A stretch of 64,000 nt of DNA from Mycteria americana (lineage: Eukaryota; Chordata; Aves; Ciconiiformes; Ciconiidae). Positions within the stretch are counted from its first letter, which is position 1. Each line of letters begins with the position of its first letter. The position numbers were made by a program, and so were the translations under genes. The DNA is taken from contig NC_134370.1 in assembly GCF_035582795.1 (NCBI RefSeq), forward strand, positions 42,705,501-42,769,500, read 5' to 3'. Under the pieces are notes generated by a model that was not told the DNA's origin, did not search any database, and was given only the letters and a program-made list of their open reading frames with translations. Shown piece after piece: positions 38,003 to 48,900 of the stretch.

Positions 38003-38742
38003 TGTTACGGAGGTACACTAAAACTAACTCAAACGAGGGACAAGCTCAAACAATTTTATTTCACAAAACAGCCAAAACCACACAACAGAAACAAATGAGA
38101 AACAGGGGTAAACCGAAACCAATCAACACTCCGATAACATTTAACACATAACAGGTTCGAGGTGTCAGTCCGGGTATTGTTACTAAACAGCAATACACAC
38201 AAGAGTGAGGATCCAAAGTGCTCACACACACTCACTCACAAAGGGGGAAACTCTCCCTCTCATGGGTACCCAGAAGATATAATCGCTCATCCGGGGTGGG
38301 GGGTGTGAGGGCTCACGCAAGGATATATCCAGAAGAAATCACTCACCAAAGGAGGTGACGGCACTCAATCCCAGTAAGTTTCCTCAAGCGGCGTCCCAAC
38401 CCGAGGGGAGAGGTCCCAAACACAGTCCCACTGCTCCGAGAAGACCACACTCGAAGGGGGTCTCCGGCGGTGCCCCATTTATACCCTGGGTTGGATCTGA
38501 GCTGTGGTCATAATTGGTCATGATCTAGAAGCTTCTCCGAGCCAAGGCGGCTCACTGGCTGTGTGGACTCTGTCTGGTGACCAAGGGGTCCTGCCTCTCC
38601 TGCTGCCCCTGCCGAGGTGGGTACGTGCCAGAGGATGCGGCAGAGCACAAAAGGAGTGAAAATGAGGCGTGAAAAGCCGGTGATCGCCATGCCAAAAGCC
38701 CCGATCTTTATCGGAGGGGTGAGGTGAAGCATACCTGTAACA
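38003..38742 (-). mobile_element. Solo LTR with perfect 5-bp target duplication
   Basis: 740 bp bounded by TGTTACGG and CCTGTAACA and flanked by GGCGG on both sides (37,998-38,002 and 38,743-38,747). The minus strand shows GTATAAATGGGG (TATA) at about 38,476 and AAATAAAATTG (polyadenylation signal) near the end, so it reads on the minus strand. No internal retroviral sequence is attached. Confidence 0.88.
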
Positions 38743-39117
38743 GGCGGCAGCGAGGGCCTGGCACCCTTCCAGGCATGCTGCCACCAAACAGCTCTCGGGG
38801 ATGCCCCGGAGTGCTCCCCAGCTGGAGGGAAGCGGGGAAGGGCTCCGTGTTTCCCTGAAGAAAAGACTCCCTAAATACAAGGCACATCTCAGCTGGGGCC
38901 GCTTCTCCCATGGGCAGTGCCAGGGCTGCCTCACCCAGCCTGGAGAGCCTCCCCCACGGGATCGCAGCCCTCTGCAGCACGGGGAGTGTGCAGGACCAGG
39001 AGAGGAGAGGAAGGTCTCCCCCAAACCTCCATCTCAGCCTTCTTCCTTGCCCTGGCCTTCAGGAGAGGGGCTCTCCTGACCCCTTCAGGGATCTGCCTGG
39101 AAGAGTCCCGGGGGACT

Positions 39118-39185
39118 CCTTCCCCTTCCCCTTCCCCTTCCCCTTCCCCTTCCCCTTCCCCTTCCCCTTCCCCTTCCCCTTCCCC
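39118..39185 (+). repeat. (TTCCCC)n microsatellite
   Basis: About eleven perfect hexamer units. The minus strand reads (GGGGAA)n. Confidence 0.97.
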
Positions 39186-39418
39186 AGGGTCCATCCCTGC
39201 AGGGATGAGCAAACCGGCATGGAAGAAACCAGTAACGGCCCCTCTCCTCCAGTTCCAACATCCACATTGCTCCCTCTCTACCAGTTCTTGAGGCATATCG
39301 CACCCTCTCCCCAGGTTCCCACAGCCATATTCCTCCCACTCCTAGTTCTGCAGTAATGAGCAAACTGGCATGGAAGAAACCAGACATGGCCTCTCTCAGC
39401 ACCCCCGGTGGTTTTATT

Positions 39419-40387
39419 TCAGAGGGACCCTGGGGGTCCAGCCACCCCGCTCAGAAGCAGAGCCAGGGGAGGTGGCACACATGGTCCCCTGAGCGCAGCT
39501 TTTCTTCCTGGACATACAGCCACGATGGATCTTCGCTGGTCTCCAGCGGGTAGTGGATCCACCTGCGCCTGTCTCTGTCCCACTGCCCGGACAGGCTCCG
39601 GACATGCTGGCGGGGCATGGGGGGGGCTGCACACCCTACACTCAGCGGAGATTCTCTGGCAGCGGGGACCTCCGGGGCCCCGCTGCTGCTGCTCCTGCTG
39701 CCATGGCCCTGTGTAGGGATGGAAGCGGGCGCGGCGACAGTGGGCCACCCCAGCATGGTCATCCTCCACCTGCAGGCGGCAGATGGCCATGATGGGCCAC
39801 CGGCAGAGTGGGCAGGTGGCAGCGACGGCGGTGGCAGCGCAGTGCTGGATGCAGGCATGGCAGAATGCATGCCAGCACGGGTCCACGCCAGCAGGGTCTT
39901 CAAGGGGACCCAAGCAGATGGGGCAGGTGTCCCCACGCCAGGAGCTCTTGACGGCTCCTGGCGCTGCCGGCTCATGCCTGGATGCCTCCAGTGCTGCTGC
40001 TGGGACTTGGCGTCCTGTCAGCTGCTGGCAGGACTTGATGTCTTGTCCGCTGCTGGCAGGACTTGATGGGTGCTGCTGGCAGGACTCGAAGGCTTGGGTT
40101 CCGCTGGTGGGACTCGGTGGCTCCTTGGCTGCTGGCAGGTCACAACATCTGGCATGCTGTTGGCAGGACTTGATGGCTGAGGTGCTACCCGCAGGACTTG
40201 ATGTCTTGTGTGCCGCTGGCAGCACACCGTGCTGGCATATATAGCTGCCCATTGCAAGTGATGTCACAGGACGACTGTGACTCTCTGGTGACATCACACG
40301 GCTCTTAGGGGCGCACCTGGGGGCGTACCCAGGAGCTCCCCCAGCCTCAGAGACAGACCTTGTGATGCAAAGCCCATCTGGCAGCAT
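39419..40387 (-). CDS. Intronless reading frame with a RING finger (possible E3 ligase or retrocopy)
   Basis: A 322-codon frame. A RING-HC domain is visible at about residues 150-200: CPICL, then DPCWHAFCHACI, then CPLCRWPI, with the C-X2-C..C-X-H-X2-C-X2-C..C-X2-C order intact. This family normally provides E2-binding ubiquitin ligase activity. N-terminal to it are 5-6 degenerate repeats containing KSCQQ/ESCQQ and SSPAS, produced by a ~30-bp minisatellite in the DNA. After the RING an alternative frame (end at about 39,451) reads through RRRWIHYPLETSEDPSWLYV, so a frameshift is possible. TOPORS-like single-exon RING genes occur in birds, but I cannot assign this one. It could also be a decayed retrocopy. 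Confidence 0.45.
   Translation of the reverse strand: MLPDGLCITRSVSEAGGAPGYAPRCAPKSRVMSPESHSRPVTSLAMGSYICQHGVLPAAHKTSSPAGSTSAIKSCQQHARCCDLPAAKEPPSPTSGTQAFESCQQHPSSPASSGQDIKSCQQLTGRQVPAAALEASRHEPAAPGAVKSSWRGDTCPICLGPLEDPAGVDPCWHAFCHACIQHCAATAVAATCPLCRWPIMAICRLQVEDDHAGVAHCRRARFHPYTGPWQQEQQQRGPGGPRCQRISAECRVCSPPHAPPACPEPVRAVGQRQAQVDPLPAGDQRRSIVAVCPGRKAALRGPCVPPPLALLLSGVAGPPGSL
40018..40228 (+). repeat. Minisatellite, units of GCTGGCAGGACTTGATG type
   Basis: Seven or eight imperfect units of about 27-35 bp centred on GCTGGCAGGACTTGATG. It encodes the repeated SCQQ segment of the RING frame on the minus strand. Confidence 0.75.
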
Positions 40388-40454
40388 GCTTCACACCTCC
40401 GCATTTGCTCAGGCCTCTGTCAGGCAGTCCTTCTTCTTGTTGGTTGTTGTGCCA

Positions 40455-40560
40455 GCATCACACACTCGCAGAGTGCTTGGGGTTGGCAAGGACCTCCAGA
40501 GGTTATCTGGTCCAAGCTCCTGCTGAAGGAGGGCCACCCTGAGCAGTAGTCTACACCAAT
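40455..40560 (-). repeat. Short CR1 3' fragment
   Basis: CTTGGGGTTGGCAAGGACCT and AGCTCCTGCTGAAGGAGGG match the CR1 3' region in reverse. It marks the truncated 3' side of the neighbouring provirus. Confidence 0.65.
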
Positions 40561-40689
40561 GGTTTTGCAATTTCCCCAGAAGCAGCTATCCAAGGTTGGC
40601 AGAATCCTACAGCTCCTAAAAAGGCTTACATTTGCACTTAGTAACTAGTTGGGGAAGCTTTTGAATGGCTTTAATACAGTCCTCAGATA

Positions 40690-41000
40690 AACACTGCTTC
40701 TATTGTTGGAGAATGTAACCCAGATATTTTACACTTCTCTTACAAAAAATGTAACTTACGTGAAGAAGCCCAATGGCCCTTCTCAAGTGAATGCAAACAG
40801 TAAGGTACGGGTGTCAGCTATACAAGATTCCTTGGCTACCAATAAATCATCAACATATGGCATCAAAACGTATCCATTTTTAAACACAGTATCCTGCAAA
40901 TCTTCCACTAAAATTTTTAGAAAAAATAGTGGAGGACCCAGAAAAGCCCTGAGGGAGCCTTGTCCATGTTAGCTGTATCTTTCCACAGGTAAATGCAAAA
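40690..41000 (-). pseudogene. Retroviral reverse transcriptase fragment (pol)
   Basis: The minus strand reads FKNGYVLMPYVDDLLVAKES around 40,820-40,890. The polymerase motif YVDD is encoded at 40,857-40,846. Upstream and downstream segments (KDTANMDKAPSGLFW; EKGHWASSRKLHF) are in other frames with stops. Protease and much of RT are missing, so this is a dead copy in the same orientation as the gag remnant to its right. Confidence 0.75.
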
Positions 41001-41289
41001 AGGTATTGAGAGTCCGGATGAATAGGCATACTAATTTAAGGTAAAAAAAGTTGCCACTTTATCTATTAGACAGGGGTAATTATGTTCATTGATTGAAAGG
41101 TTTAAGACCGGATTCTCATAAGAAGGGGAAAATATTTCCTATTCAGAGGCTCCTGTAGTGACTGCACCATAGGTCCCTGCTAACTGTCAATCCTGAGTGA
41201 AATCTAGCTGCCCCTGTTGCATAGAGCAGGGACAAATTGCACCACAAGATTGAGAGGTCCTTTCGGGAGGCTTTTTCTTTGTTTTGTTT

Positions 41290-42730
41290 TGTCATACCGG
41301 GCACTCCGGTTTCCAATGGCCTTGTTGCCCATGGTAATTACCTCCGTTTACAACAGTCTCCTGTTCTTTGAGATCCATTGCTTCTAAAATTTTCTCCTCT
41401 GCCACTACCTTGAAAACCTCCACATCCTCATCCTCTTAATCTAGGATTATTATTCAACGCTGCCACCAATAGACTAGCTTTCTGTTCCTGTTCTTTTTTT
41501 TTTTTTTTTTTTTGCTTGAGCTGCCTTTCATTTTTCCATTAACCATGAAAGTAGCAATGCTGACTATTTCATCCAATCCTTTGCCCTGCCATCCTGGCAC
41601 ATGTTTAGAAAAATATTTCTTAATATCTGGGGCGGACTGATCTACAAAGAAAGATACCATTAGAGTCCGATATTCCTAATTTTTGGGGTTGACCCCTCCA
41701 AACAAAACATTCTCACTTGTTCAACCAATCGGACATAATATTCAGAAGGATGTTCAGCATTTCCTTCCTGGCATCCTTGGACCTTAGCCCAATTTACAGT
41801 CTTCCTTCCTGCTAGTTCTAAGGACTCTAACAATCCCCTCTCACGCTTTGCAGTGTATCTCTATCGGCTCGTAAATTTGGGGGGCCAGCCATGGCTGGCC
41901 ATGGGGTTCTGCCTTGTGCTTCCCCGGCTGATCTGTGATTTGTTTCCCAGATTTTAACTCTTTCCTCAGGAGTAAAGACAGTCTCAAACACTTGCTGCAC
42001 GTCAGCCCACGTAGGGTTATAAACACGGAGGATGCCACATACAGTTTGTATCACCTTCTCCACATCGTCCCACAGTCTAGGCACTTGTTGTTGCCCCAAA
42101 ACCGAACCAGCAGCTGCAAATGGCATGTGGACTGTTCCCACAGAAAGCTGGCCAGGTTCCGGTCCCGGCCCTATACTTTTCATCAGAGAGGTGCTTTCAA
42201 AAGCAGATGCAGGAGCAATAGCTGGAGCAGAAACCAGAGTAAAAGCAGAAAAAAGAGCAGTAGAATGGGCAAGTGAACCTGAATGTGGAACATCCCTGAT
42301 TTTCCCATTTGGACAGAGATTTTACTCAATTTCTGACCCAAACGGGAAGCTTCTCTCTGATACTTATAAATTCCAGAATGTAAAGAGCTCTTATTTTTCC
42401 TGTTCATTCAGAGATCTTTACTTATACTCTGCTTCGGAGGGGAAAATTTTTAATTTTTTTTTTGGTACCTGATATGCCAGTAGTCCAGTAATTACCCCAG
42501 ATATATATAGGTTCCCATCACAAATGGACTATATAGTCCATTTGTGATGGGAACCAATCCTCCAATTGCTCGCATAAATAGCTCAGCTTAATAACATCAA
42601 AAGAACCAGGCTGTGGCCACATTTGGTACACATCACCAAAGGCAGTCACTAGTGGCCAAATTTCCTGACACAGGGCTCAGGCTTTTGATGACCTAGCCAT
42701 AGCATCAATAAATTTCCAGTGTAGCATCAA
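41290..42730 (-). pseudogene. Gammaretrovirus-like gag remnant
   Basis: Capsid segment: NPTWADVQQVFETVFTPEER is at about 42,010-41,930, followed in another frame by FFVDQSAPDIKKYFSKH near 41,640. A nucleocapsid zinc-knuckle remnant (HGQQGHWKPECP) is at about 41,340-41,294. An in-frame poly-Lys tract comes from a T-run at 41,490-41,512. Frameshifts and stops break it. It lies just downstream of the primer-binding site and LTR at the right, so it belongs to a minus-strand provirus. Confidence 0.75.
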
Positions 42731-42927
42731 TTCATCTACAGAGGACTTCTTCACTATACTTGGTCCGCCTCCCATTATAACAAAGAATCACCTCCTTACT
42801 GCCAAACAAGATCCATGCTTCACTACCCTGTGCCTGAGTATCTCGACGTGAACTCACCCACAAGCCAGCAGTGCAGATCACCAGGATCTGGGTGGTAGTG
42901 AGACGTTGGGTCAGGTGAGTTGGCTGT

Positions 42928-42945
42928 GTCCCATCTGGGTTGCCA
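42928..42945 (-). other. Retroviral primer-binding site, tRNA-Arg-like
   Basis: TGGCAACCCAGATGGGAC on the minus strand starts 3 nt after the LTR end. Its complement ends in TGCCA and resembles the 3' end of a vertebrate tRNA-Arg(CCU), with one difference from the form I remember. Confidence 0.65.
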
Positions 42946-42948
42946 AAC

Positions 42949-43130
42949 TGCCACAAAAATTCACAAGTGGCCCATACCAACCAAGGTGAGAGGCTAGGAT
43001 GCAAAGTATAGAATTACAAAAGTGTCCCAGCTAAATCAGGGCACCCCAAATGTGGTTTTACACAGGGTTCTTATACCCTTCAAACGGTCAGGTACAATAT
43101 GATTGGACTAATCACTAGCACCCACACTAC
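42949..43130 (-). mobile_element. Family C 5' LTR, truncated at its U3 side
   Basis: On the minus strand the TATA-like GGGTATAAGAACCCTG, then the R/U5 block and ...AATTTTTGTGGCA, are followed by GTT and the primer-binding site. The LTR breaks off at about 43,130, where related copies continue for about 230 bp more. Confidence 0.75.
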
Positions 43131-44525
43131 CAAGCCTGGCACCAACCCCCCGGTACCGCCATCTCTACCCCATCCTGCTGCTGACAGCCCCACCACTGAC
43201 ATTGCCACCACAGGCTGGAACCGGCATCCCCAGGAACAGCATCCTTACCCCGGGGCTGAGGACACCCCGCACCGACCTGAGGGCACAGTTGCTGAACTCC
43301 ATCCAGAGTTTCCACCTGCTGGGGCAAAGAGTGAAAGTGGTGGGGCTGGTGCACCAACCGCCTGACCTGGAGCCCCAGGCCGGCCTCAGTGTGCCCCCCA
43401 GGGTCCCCAAGCCCCTGCCAGTGGCCTCGAGACCCAGCGCAGGGCCGGCTGCCTCCAACCCCCGCCTGATGGCAAGGAGATGGCATTGGTGACGGCATCA
43501 AGCAGCAAGGCACATACCGGAGCTGCCGCCAAACCCAAGCAGCTGAGCTGGCTGCGCTTGTCGCCCATGGGGAGCCAAACCCCATGGGAGTGGCTGCAGC
43601 TTCCGCGCCCTCCTGCTGACTCCCTGCTATCCCTTGGGCCCTTGGGGGCCTCACGGCTGCATCCACTCTGCTGGAGGAGCAGGAGGAGTCAGTGCCCATC
43701 ACATCCAAGCAGTGGCCCAAGCGGGAGCGCATGAAGAAGCTGGCCCAGGAGGAGCAGGAGAGAGTGGGCCTGCAGATGTCACTGATGTCACAGATGTCAC
43801 AGACCAACATGGAGATAGCCAACACATACAGCTACCCATAACCCACCAGTCCAGCACTGTGCCCCACAGCACTCACGTGCAGAGGAGATCCGGCAGCAGA
43901 GACCTGCACCCACCTGCTCCAGCCCCAGCCCTCTCCCAGATTCCTCTTTTTTGCTTAATTCAGTTTTGCTTAAAACAGTTGGGTGTTCACTTGGCGGCAC
44001 CTCTCTCTGCCTGGGGTCATTTGCACATGGTAGGGGGGGTAAGGCGTTAACGCAGCCCCTGCCCACTCCGTGGGTGGCTGAGCTGGGCTGGGGATGGCCA
44101 CTGAGAGGATGGGTACACAGAGCATTGCTCCCGTTGGTGGGTGCCTGTGGGAGAAACCACGCTGATTAGCATCAATGCTGGGAGGACAGAGGCCTCCATC
44201 ACTGCCCCAGGACCGGCATCACCGCCCTGGTACCGGCACTGCCATCACTGCCCCAGCACCAGCATCACTGCCAGTGAGCTGGATCCCAGCCTTGGGAAGG
44301 AGCTGCGGCTGCCCCAGGGGGCCAGGCAGGGACTGGCTGAGTGCAGAAAACTCAGCTCTCACCTGGCCGGCGAGCGGGCATCACTGGCCAGGGCTCACAC
44401 CCCGAGATCCCGGAGCTGACTCTGCACCGGCTGCCCTGCTTGCTCAGCCCCCTCTATGGCCTTGTCCAGCACTGCCTGGACCTCATCCGGCAAAACCCCC
44501 TGCCCACAGGTGAGTCCCAAGCTGG
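43131..44525. other. GC-rich stretch between two family C LTRs
   Basis: Two plus-strand segments look weakly gene-like: about 43,660-43,840 (KREHMKK/KRERMKKLAQEEQERVGL, ending in a TAA) and 44,420-44,511 (LHRLPCLLSPLYGLVQHCLD, then LIRQNPLPT, followed by GTGAGT). I recognise neither and cannot link them into a gene. Confidence 0.35.
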
Positions 44526-44937
44526 TGTCATGAAAAATTCACAACTGGCCGGTGCTGACTGAGGCTAGGACACAAAGTATAGAATTAAGAGGGCAAATAC
44601 TTTTTCATGTGCATGCCATGTCCCAGCCCAATTGGGGCACCCCGAATGTGCCTTTACACAGGGTTCTCATACCCTTCAATTGTTCAGGTACAAGATGACT
44701 TGACTAATCACTAGCACCCACACTACCGATTACTAATCATAAACTTTGCAAAGCAGCTCAGTATTGCGGCATTCTTGCTGCTCGTCTATTGATCAATGTG
44801 TCCCTGGAGTCAGTCTTGCCCGAGTTACTAATCTGTGATGCCAGGTGATGCTGGGAGGGTTTCAAAGACATGTCAGAGGAGCTAGGATGCTGGCGTTATC
44901 TTGGTTGACCTGGGATATCCTTTATCCTTCATGGACA
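44526..44937 (-). mobile_element. Family C LTR, near full length, solo
   Basis: Bounded by TGTCATGAAAAATTC at left and ...CTTCATGGACA at right (about 412 bp). TATA-like GGGTATGAGAACCCTG lies on the minus strand. The flanks GCTGG and GCTCT may be a decayed target duplication. Confidence 0.65.
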
Positions 44938-45429
44938 GCTCTAAGCTTCCCACAAGCAAAGTCTGTCTTTTCCAGGGCTGGGCTGTCCTTTAGTTTGCTT
45001 TACTTAAGCATGAACAATATCAAAGTCTCCAGTAAAAATACACTACCTCATCACATCACAGTGTATCATGTGAACTCTTCATATATCTATACAGACTATC
45101 CAGTCTGTGTAATTACACTTCCTTCCAGGACACATCAGTGATTTTTTTTTTTTACATTTCAGTGGAGAGGTTTACGTTAAAATCACTAAATTCTCATATG
45201 GAAATAGCAAAATGGTGTCTGTATCTCTTTGAAAAGAACAATGAATTGAAGGAAAACTGTTCATATAAACTGTAAATGACATGTTTCCCCTGTCAAAGGT
45301 TATAACACTTTTGAGTATCTTTGCCATCTTCTTTGTCTTCACTTTCTTCTGATAACATTGTAACTACCATACCTCAACATAACATTAAACTGTTCAAGTA
45401 CTCTTGCAAATTATATGAAATACAAAATG

Positions 45430-45990
45430 TTCTATTGTACTGCTTTTGGCTGGGATAGAGTTAAATTTCTTCATAGTAGCTAGTATGGGGCTACATTTTG
45501 GATTTGTGCTGGAAATAAGTGTTGATAACACATTGATGTTTTAGTTACTGCTGGGCAGTGCTTACACAGCATTAAGGCCTTTCCTGTTTCTCACACTGCC
45601 CTGCCAGTGAGTAGGCTGGGGGTACACAGAAAGTTGGGAGGGCACAAAGATGGGATAGCTGACCCCAACTGACTGAAGGGATATTCCAGACCATATGACG
45701 ACGTGCTCAGCAATAGAACTGGGGGAGAGGTTGGTGGAGGGGGCCACTGCTCAGGGACTGGCTGGGCATCGGTCGGTTGGTAGTGAGCAATTGTTTTCAT
45801 TTGCATCACTTGTTTTTCTTGGGTTTTGTTTTCCTCTATTTTTTTTTCTTTTCCTTACAAATTTTTTTTCAAAATTTCTTTTTAATTATTAAACTGTTTT
45901 TATCTCAACCCACGAGTTTCCTTCTCGCTTTTCTGGGCCAGCTTCCTCATCGGAAGGGAGAATTTCCCTTCTGATTCTCTCCCCCATCCC
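45430..45990 (+). mobile_element. Family D LTR (ERVK-type bird LTR)
   Basis: Contains GGCTGGGATAGAGTTAAATT, AGCAATAGAACTGGGGG, GGGACTGGCTGGGCATC, TTATTAAACTGTTTTTATCT and CAACCCACGAGTTTC. These are the same blocks, in the same order, as the LTR at 60,622-61,216 in reverse. Confidence 0.8.
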
Positions 45991-48900
45991 ACCAGGTTTT
46001 GTTATTGTCATCATGTTAATAGATCCTGCCAAACCTACAACCTGCAAAACCTGAAGACCAACTTATGCAAGACAGGTTCCGGAAATTACAATCAGCACAG
46101 AGGAGCACACGTATCTATCTTGTTCTGTCCTCGACGAAACTGCTGGGTGACTTGTCATCAGTCTCAGTGACCAACAGCAGGCAAGACTCTCTCATCTGGC
46201 TTAGCTCAGAAGCAGCTCCTAGGAAAACAGCTATTTCAGAAAGTCGTGTGTCTTGGTTTTTTGGGAAAGTGTTTCAAGGAAATGTTTTTAATACTCTAGA
46301 ATGGCAAGACTAAGCATGGCCATCTCATTCCAAGTCCTAGCACTGCCACAAATTATCTCCCCCCCCCCCCCCCTTTTCACCAGAAGGGTGGCACTTCTTT
46401 TGGAATGCAAGATGAGTCACATGGGGTATAGAGAGAGCCCATGGAAAACTGAGAAATGAGTCTATGATCATGTCTATCCCCATTCCTTGGCACTCCAACA
46501 CTCCTAGCACATTCCTTTCCTTGCCAGCAGTCAGGCCTTACGCAGTCTGCACAACACATACAAGAGGATGACTTTGCCAAGTATTGCCCAATCATCTCCT
46601 ATTTGAGTTCTAATTGGCTCAACTACTGCCACAGCCTTTTCTGTGCTTATGTGCAGCCTTGCCCCCTTCTGGCCCACTCAGAAAGCTCCTACAAGGATCA
46701 TCTCACTCACTGCCTTAATCACAACTAACAGTCTCCTTAACACCCTTAAGTTGTTTCCCCTCACTTCACACCTACAGTTAATATGGCCTTTCATGACTTA
46801 GCCTCCTTCCTTATGTTATTTCCCACCAAGTATCAAGACAACAGCTCCTAATTACAGGCCCTGAGAGCAGCTTCCACTGACTGTCACCTGGTAAACACCA
46901 ACAGGAACAGCACTGTCTTCTCCCATGCCCATCTCCACGCTTGGGAGGAGCTGTTCAAACACCCTGGCAGCCAGCCTTGCTGCCTGAAAATCCTTGCTGT
47001 GCTGCTCAAGGCCATGAAAACTGTCATGCTACGGCTGTACCCACATCACTGTCCGTCATTCTGAGGGACACTGCCCGTTTCTGTGTATTCCCACCTGCTC
47101 ACAGCCATCTGTTGTCTTCAATCTTGTAAGCACTTTGGAAAAGTACACCTTTTTTTTCTGAATACCTGTTCTGAGCTCACTACAGGACAGGCACAGTGTC
47201 CATAACTATGGCTGGTAAAGACCGTAGCAACGTATTGTGCAGGGATGAAAAATACCCAATATTTTAGCTTGTTTCAATTGCTTCAGACAAGGCTTTTGGC
47301 TAGAACACAGCCAAGAAAATTTAAAACCAAAACTAACCTACACTCCCTCCTTGATTGGTACCTCTTTCTTCATCAGTTCTTTGCATTTCTTTAGTTCCTG
47401 GGGAGTACATATCAAGATTTTCCTCACTAAAAGAAACAAGATCAGTCACAAATATGTAGAAAACCTGCCATTCACATACATGGTGCCCACACAGTAACAT
47501 TAGCAAGGCCCTGCATATACACAAAAGATTAAATTAACGTACTGTTTTCCTATACAGGAAGCAATTAAGGATCAACTGAATACAACCACCACTTGTTACC
47601 TATTTTCACAAGAGGCACATGCTGCTTCAGCTTCTATCTTTCAGGTGGTTACCTATAAGAAAATGGAAGCATGTTTTATTGTAAGAAGGAAACCCTTAAT
47701 TGGAAACTTAGTTCATGGCCTAATTTGCCTCTCTGTTCACACTTCTGGTCACAGTCCAGGAAATGTTACAGAAGTGATTAGCAAAGCAACATCAAGACTC
47801 CTCAAGAGATCCCGTAACTACACAAGTTTGTCTTTTCTTTTCACCCCTGAGTTCCCAAAGCACCAAGGCAGGAGCAAGCAGGGCAGTCATGTGCTTGGGT
47901 CGCACTGGGGAGGAGAGAGCAGGAACGCCCTCTGGGACCCAGGATTAGCAACAAAACTTTCTGCTCTGAACTGGGGCTTAGTCCATGTGCAAGTACAGTA
48001 CTGATCCAGATATGAAACTGAGGGTGTCCGTTACACTGTACCTCCTTCCATCGCCTCCTGTCAATGAATTGTTTTCCAGGCTTTTCCATCTCATCACAGC
48101 TTAGATAACTGCACTCTGGCTGGGGTGCACAAAGAAGGGGGGGTCCTACCCTTCCTCCAGGGCCAGCGGCTCTCTGGTGGTGAGCACTGAAAAAATTGGA
48201 AAACACCCTGAGAGCACCCTTACCCAGAGTCACCGTGCCAGTAGGTGTGACACCAGTTAAGGTAAAGCAGTGTAACTCTACTGATCTGTTCTTCTCTCTC
48301 TAGTCTTCCCTTTCTTCTGAGGGTTTCCGTCAGCAGGGTTTGCTCCTGAGTTCTTGCAGATGCAAACAGAAACCCTTCTGTAAACAGCCTAGGAACTAAC
48401 TCACCCATGAGCTGTTTTTCAGAAAGGGCTACAGTTACTTGTCTGACATAAGCAATGCCCAAACAGAGTTTCTGATGCACCTCCTGAGCACACGGACGCA
48501 AACAAGGGATTGCTAAGATGCAGAGTAACTCACATCATTTAAGAACCCACAACAGGCAACTGAATATGAAAATGAGCACAAAGAAAAGGGTCTTTTCAGA
48601 ATCAATATCAATTTCTTTTTCACATCCATGTTTTCCTCACCATCAGGAGGAAACACACACTCTGCAGCCCCTGCAGTCAAATACAGTTCTGCAGGACAGG
48701 AGGGAGAAGAAAGTAGAGATACTTGAAAGAGGGAAATTTCAAATTTGTGAAGAATCAAGTAGAAACAGTTGCAAAATGTAGCATCAATTTACAGAACTTG
48801 GAGGCGAGTAGTAGAAGTGAGTATTATGGAGAACTAGAGGGGAGCATTGCAATCAAAAGGGTAAGCAATGCAGACAGCTCTAAGTGCACATTTTCACCTG

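Noticed and set aside
47338..48688. Exon-like blocks on the minus strand (48,688-48,641; 48,483-48,405; 48,119-48,042; 47,426-47,338), faintly like a transferrin lobe
   Set aside because: They have splice-like borders, but their phases do not chain in order, the peptide likeness is only a few residues and no further transferrin motifs (CHTG, GDVAF, YLG) are seen.
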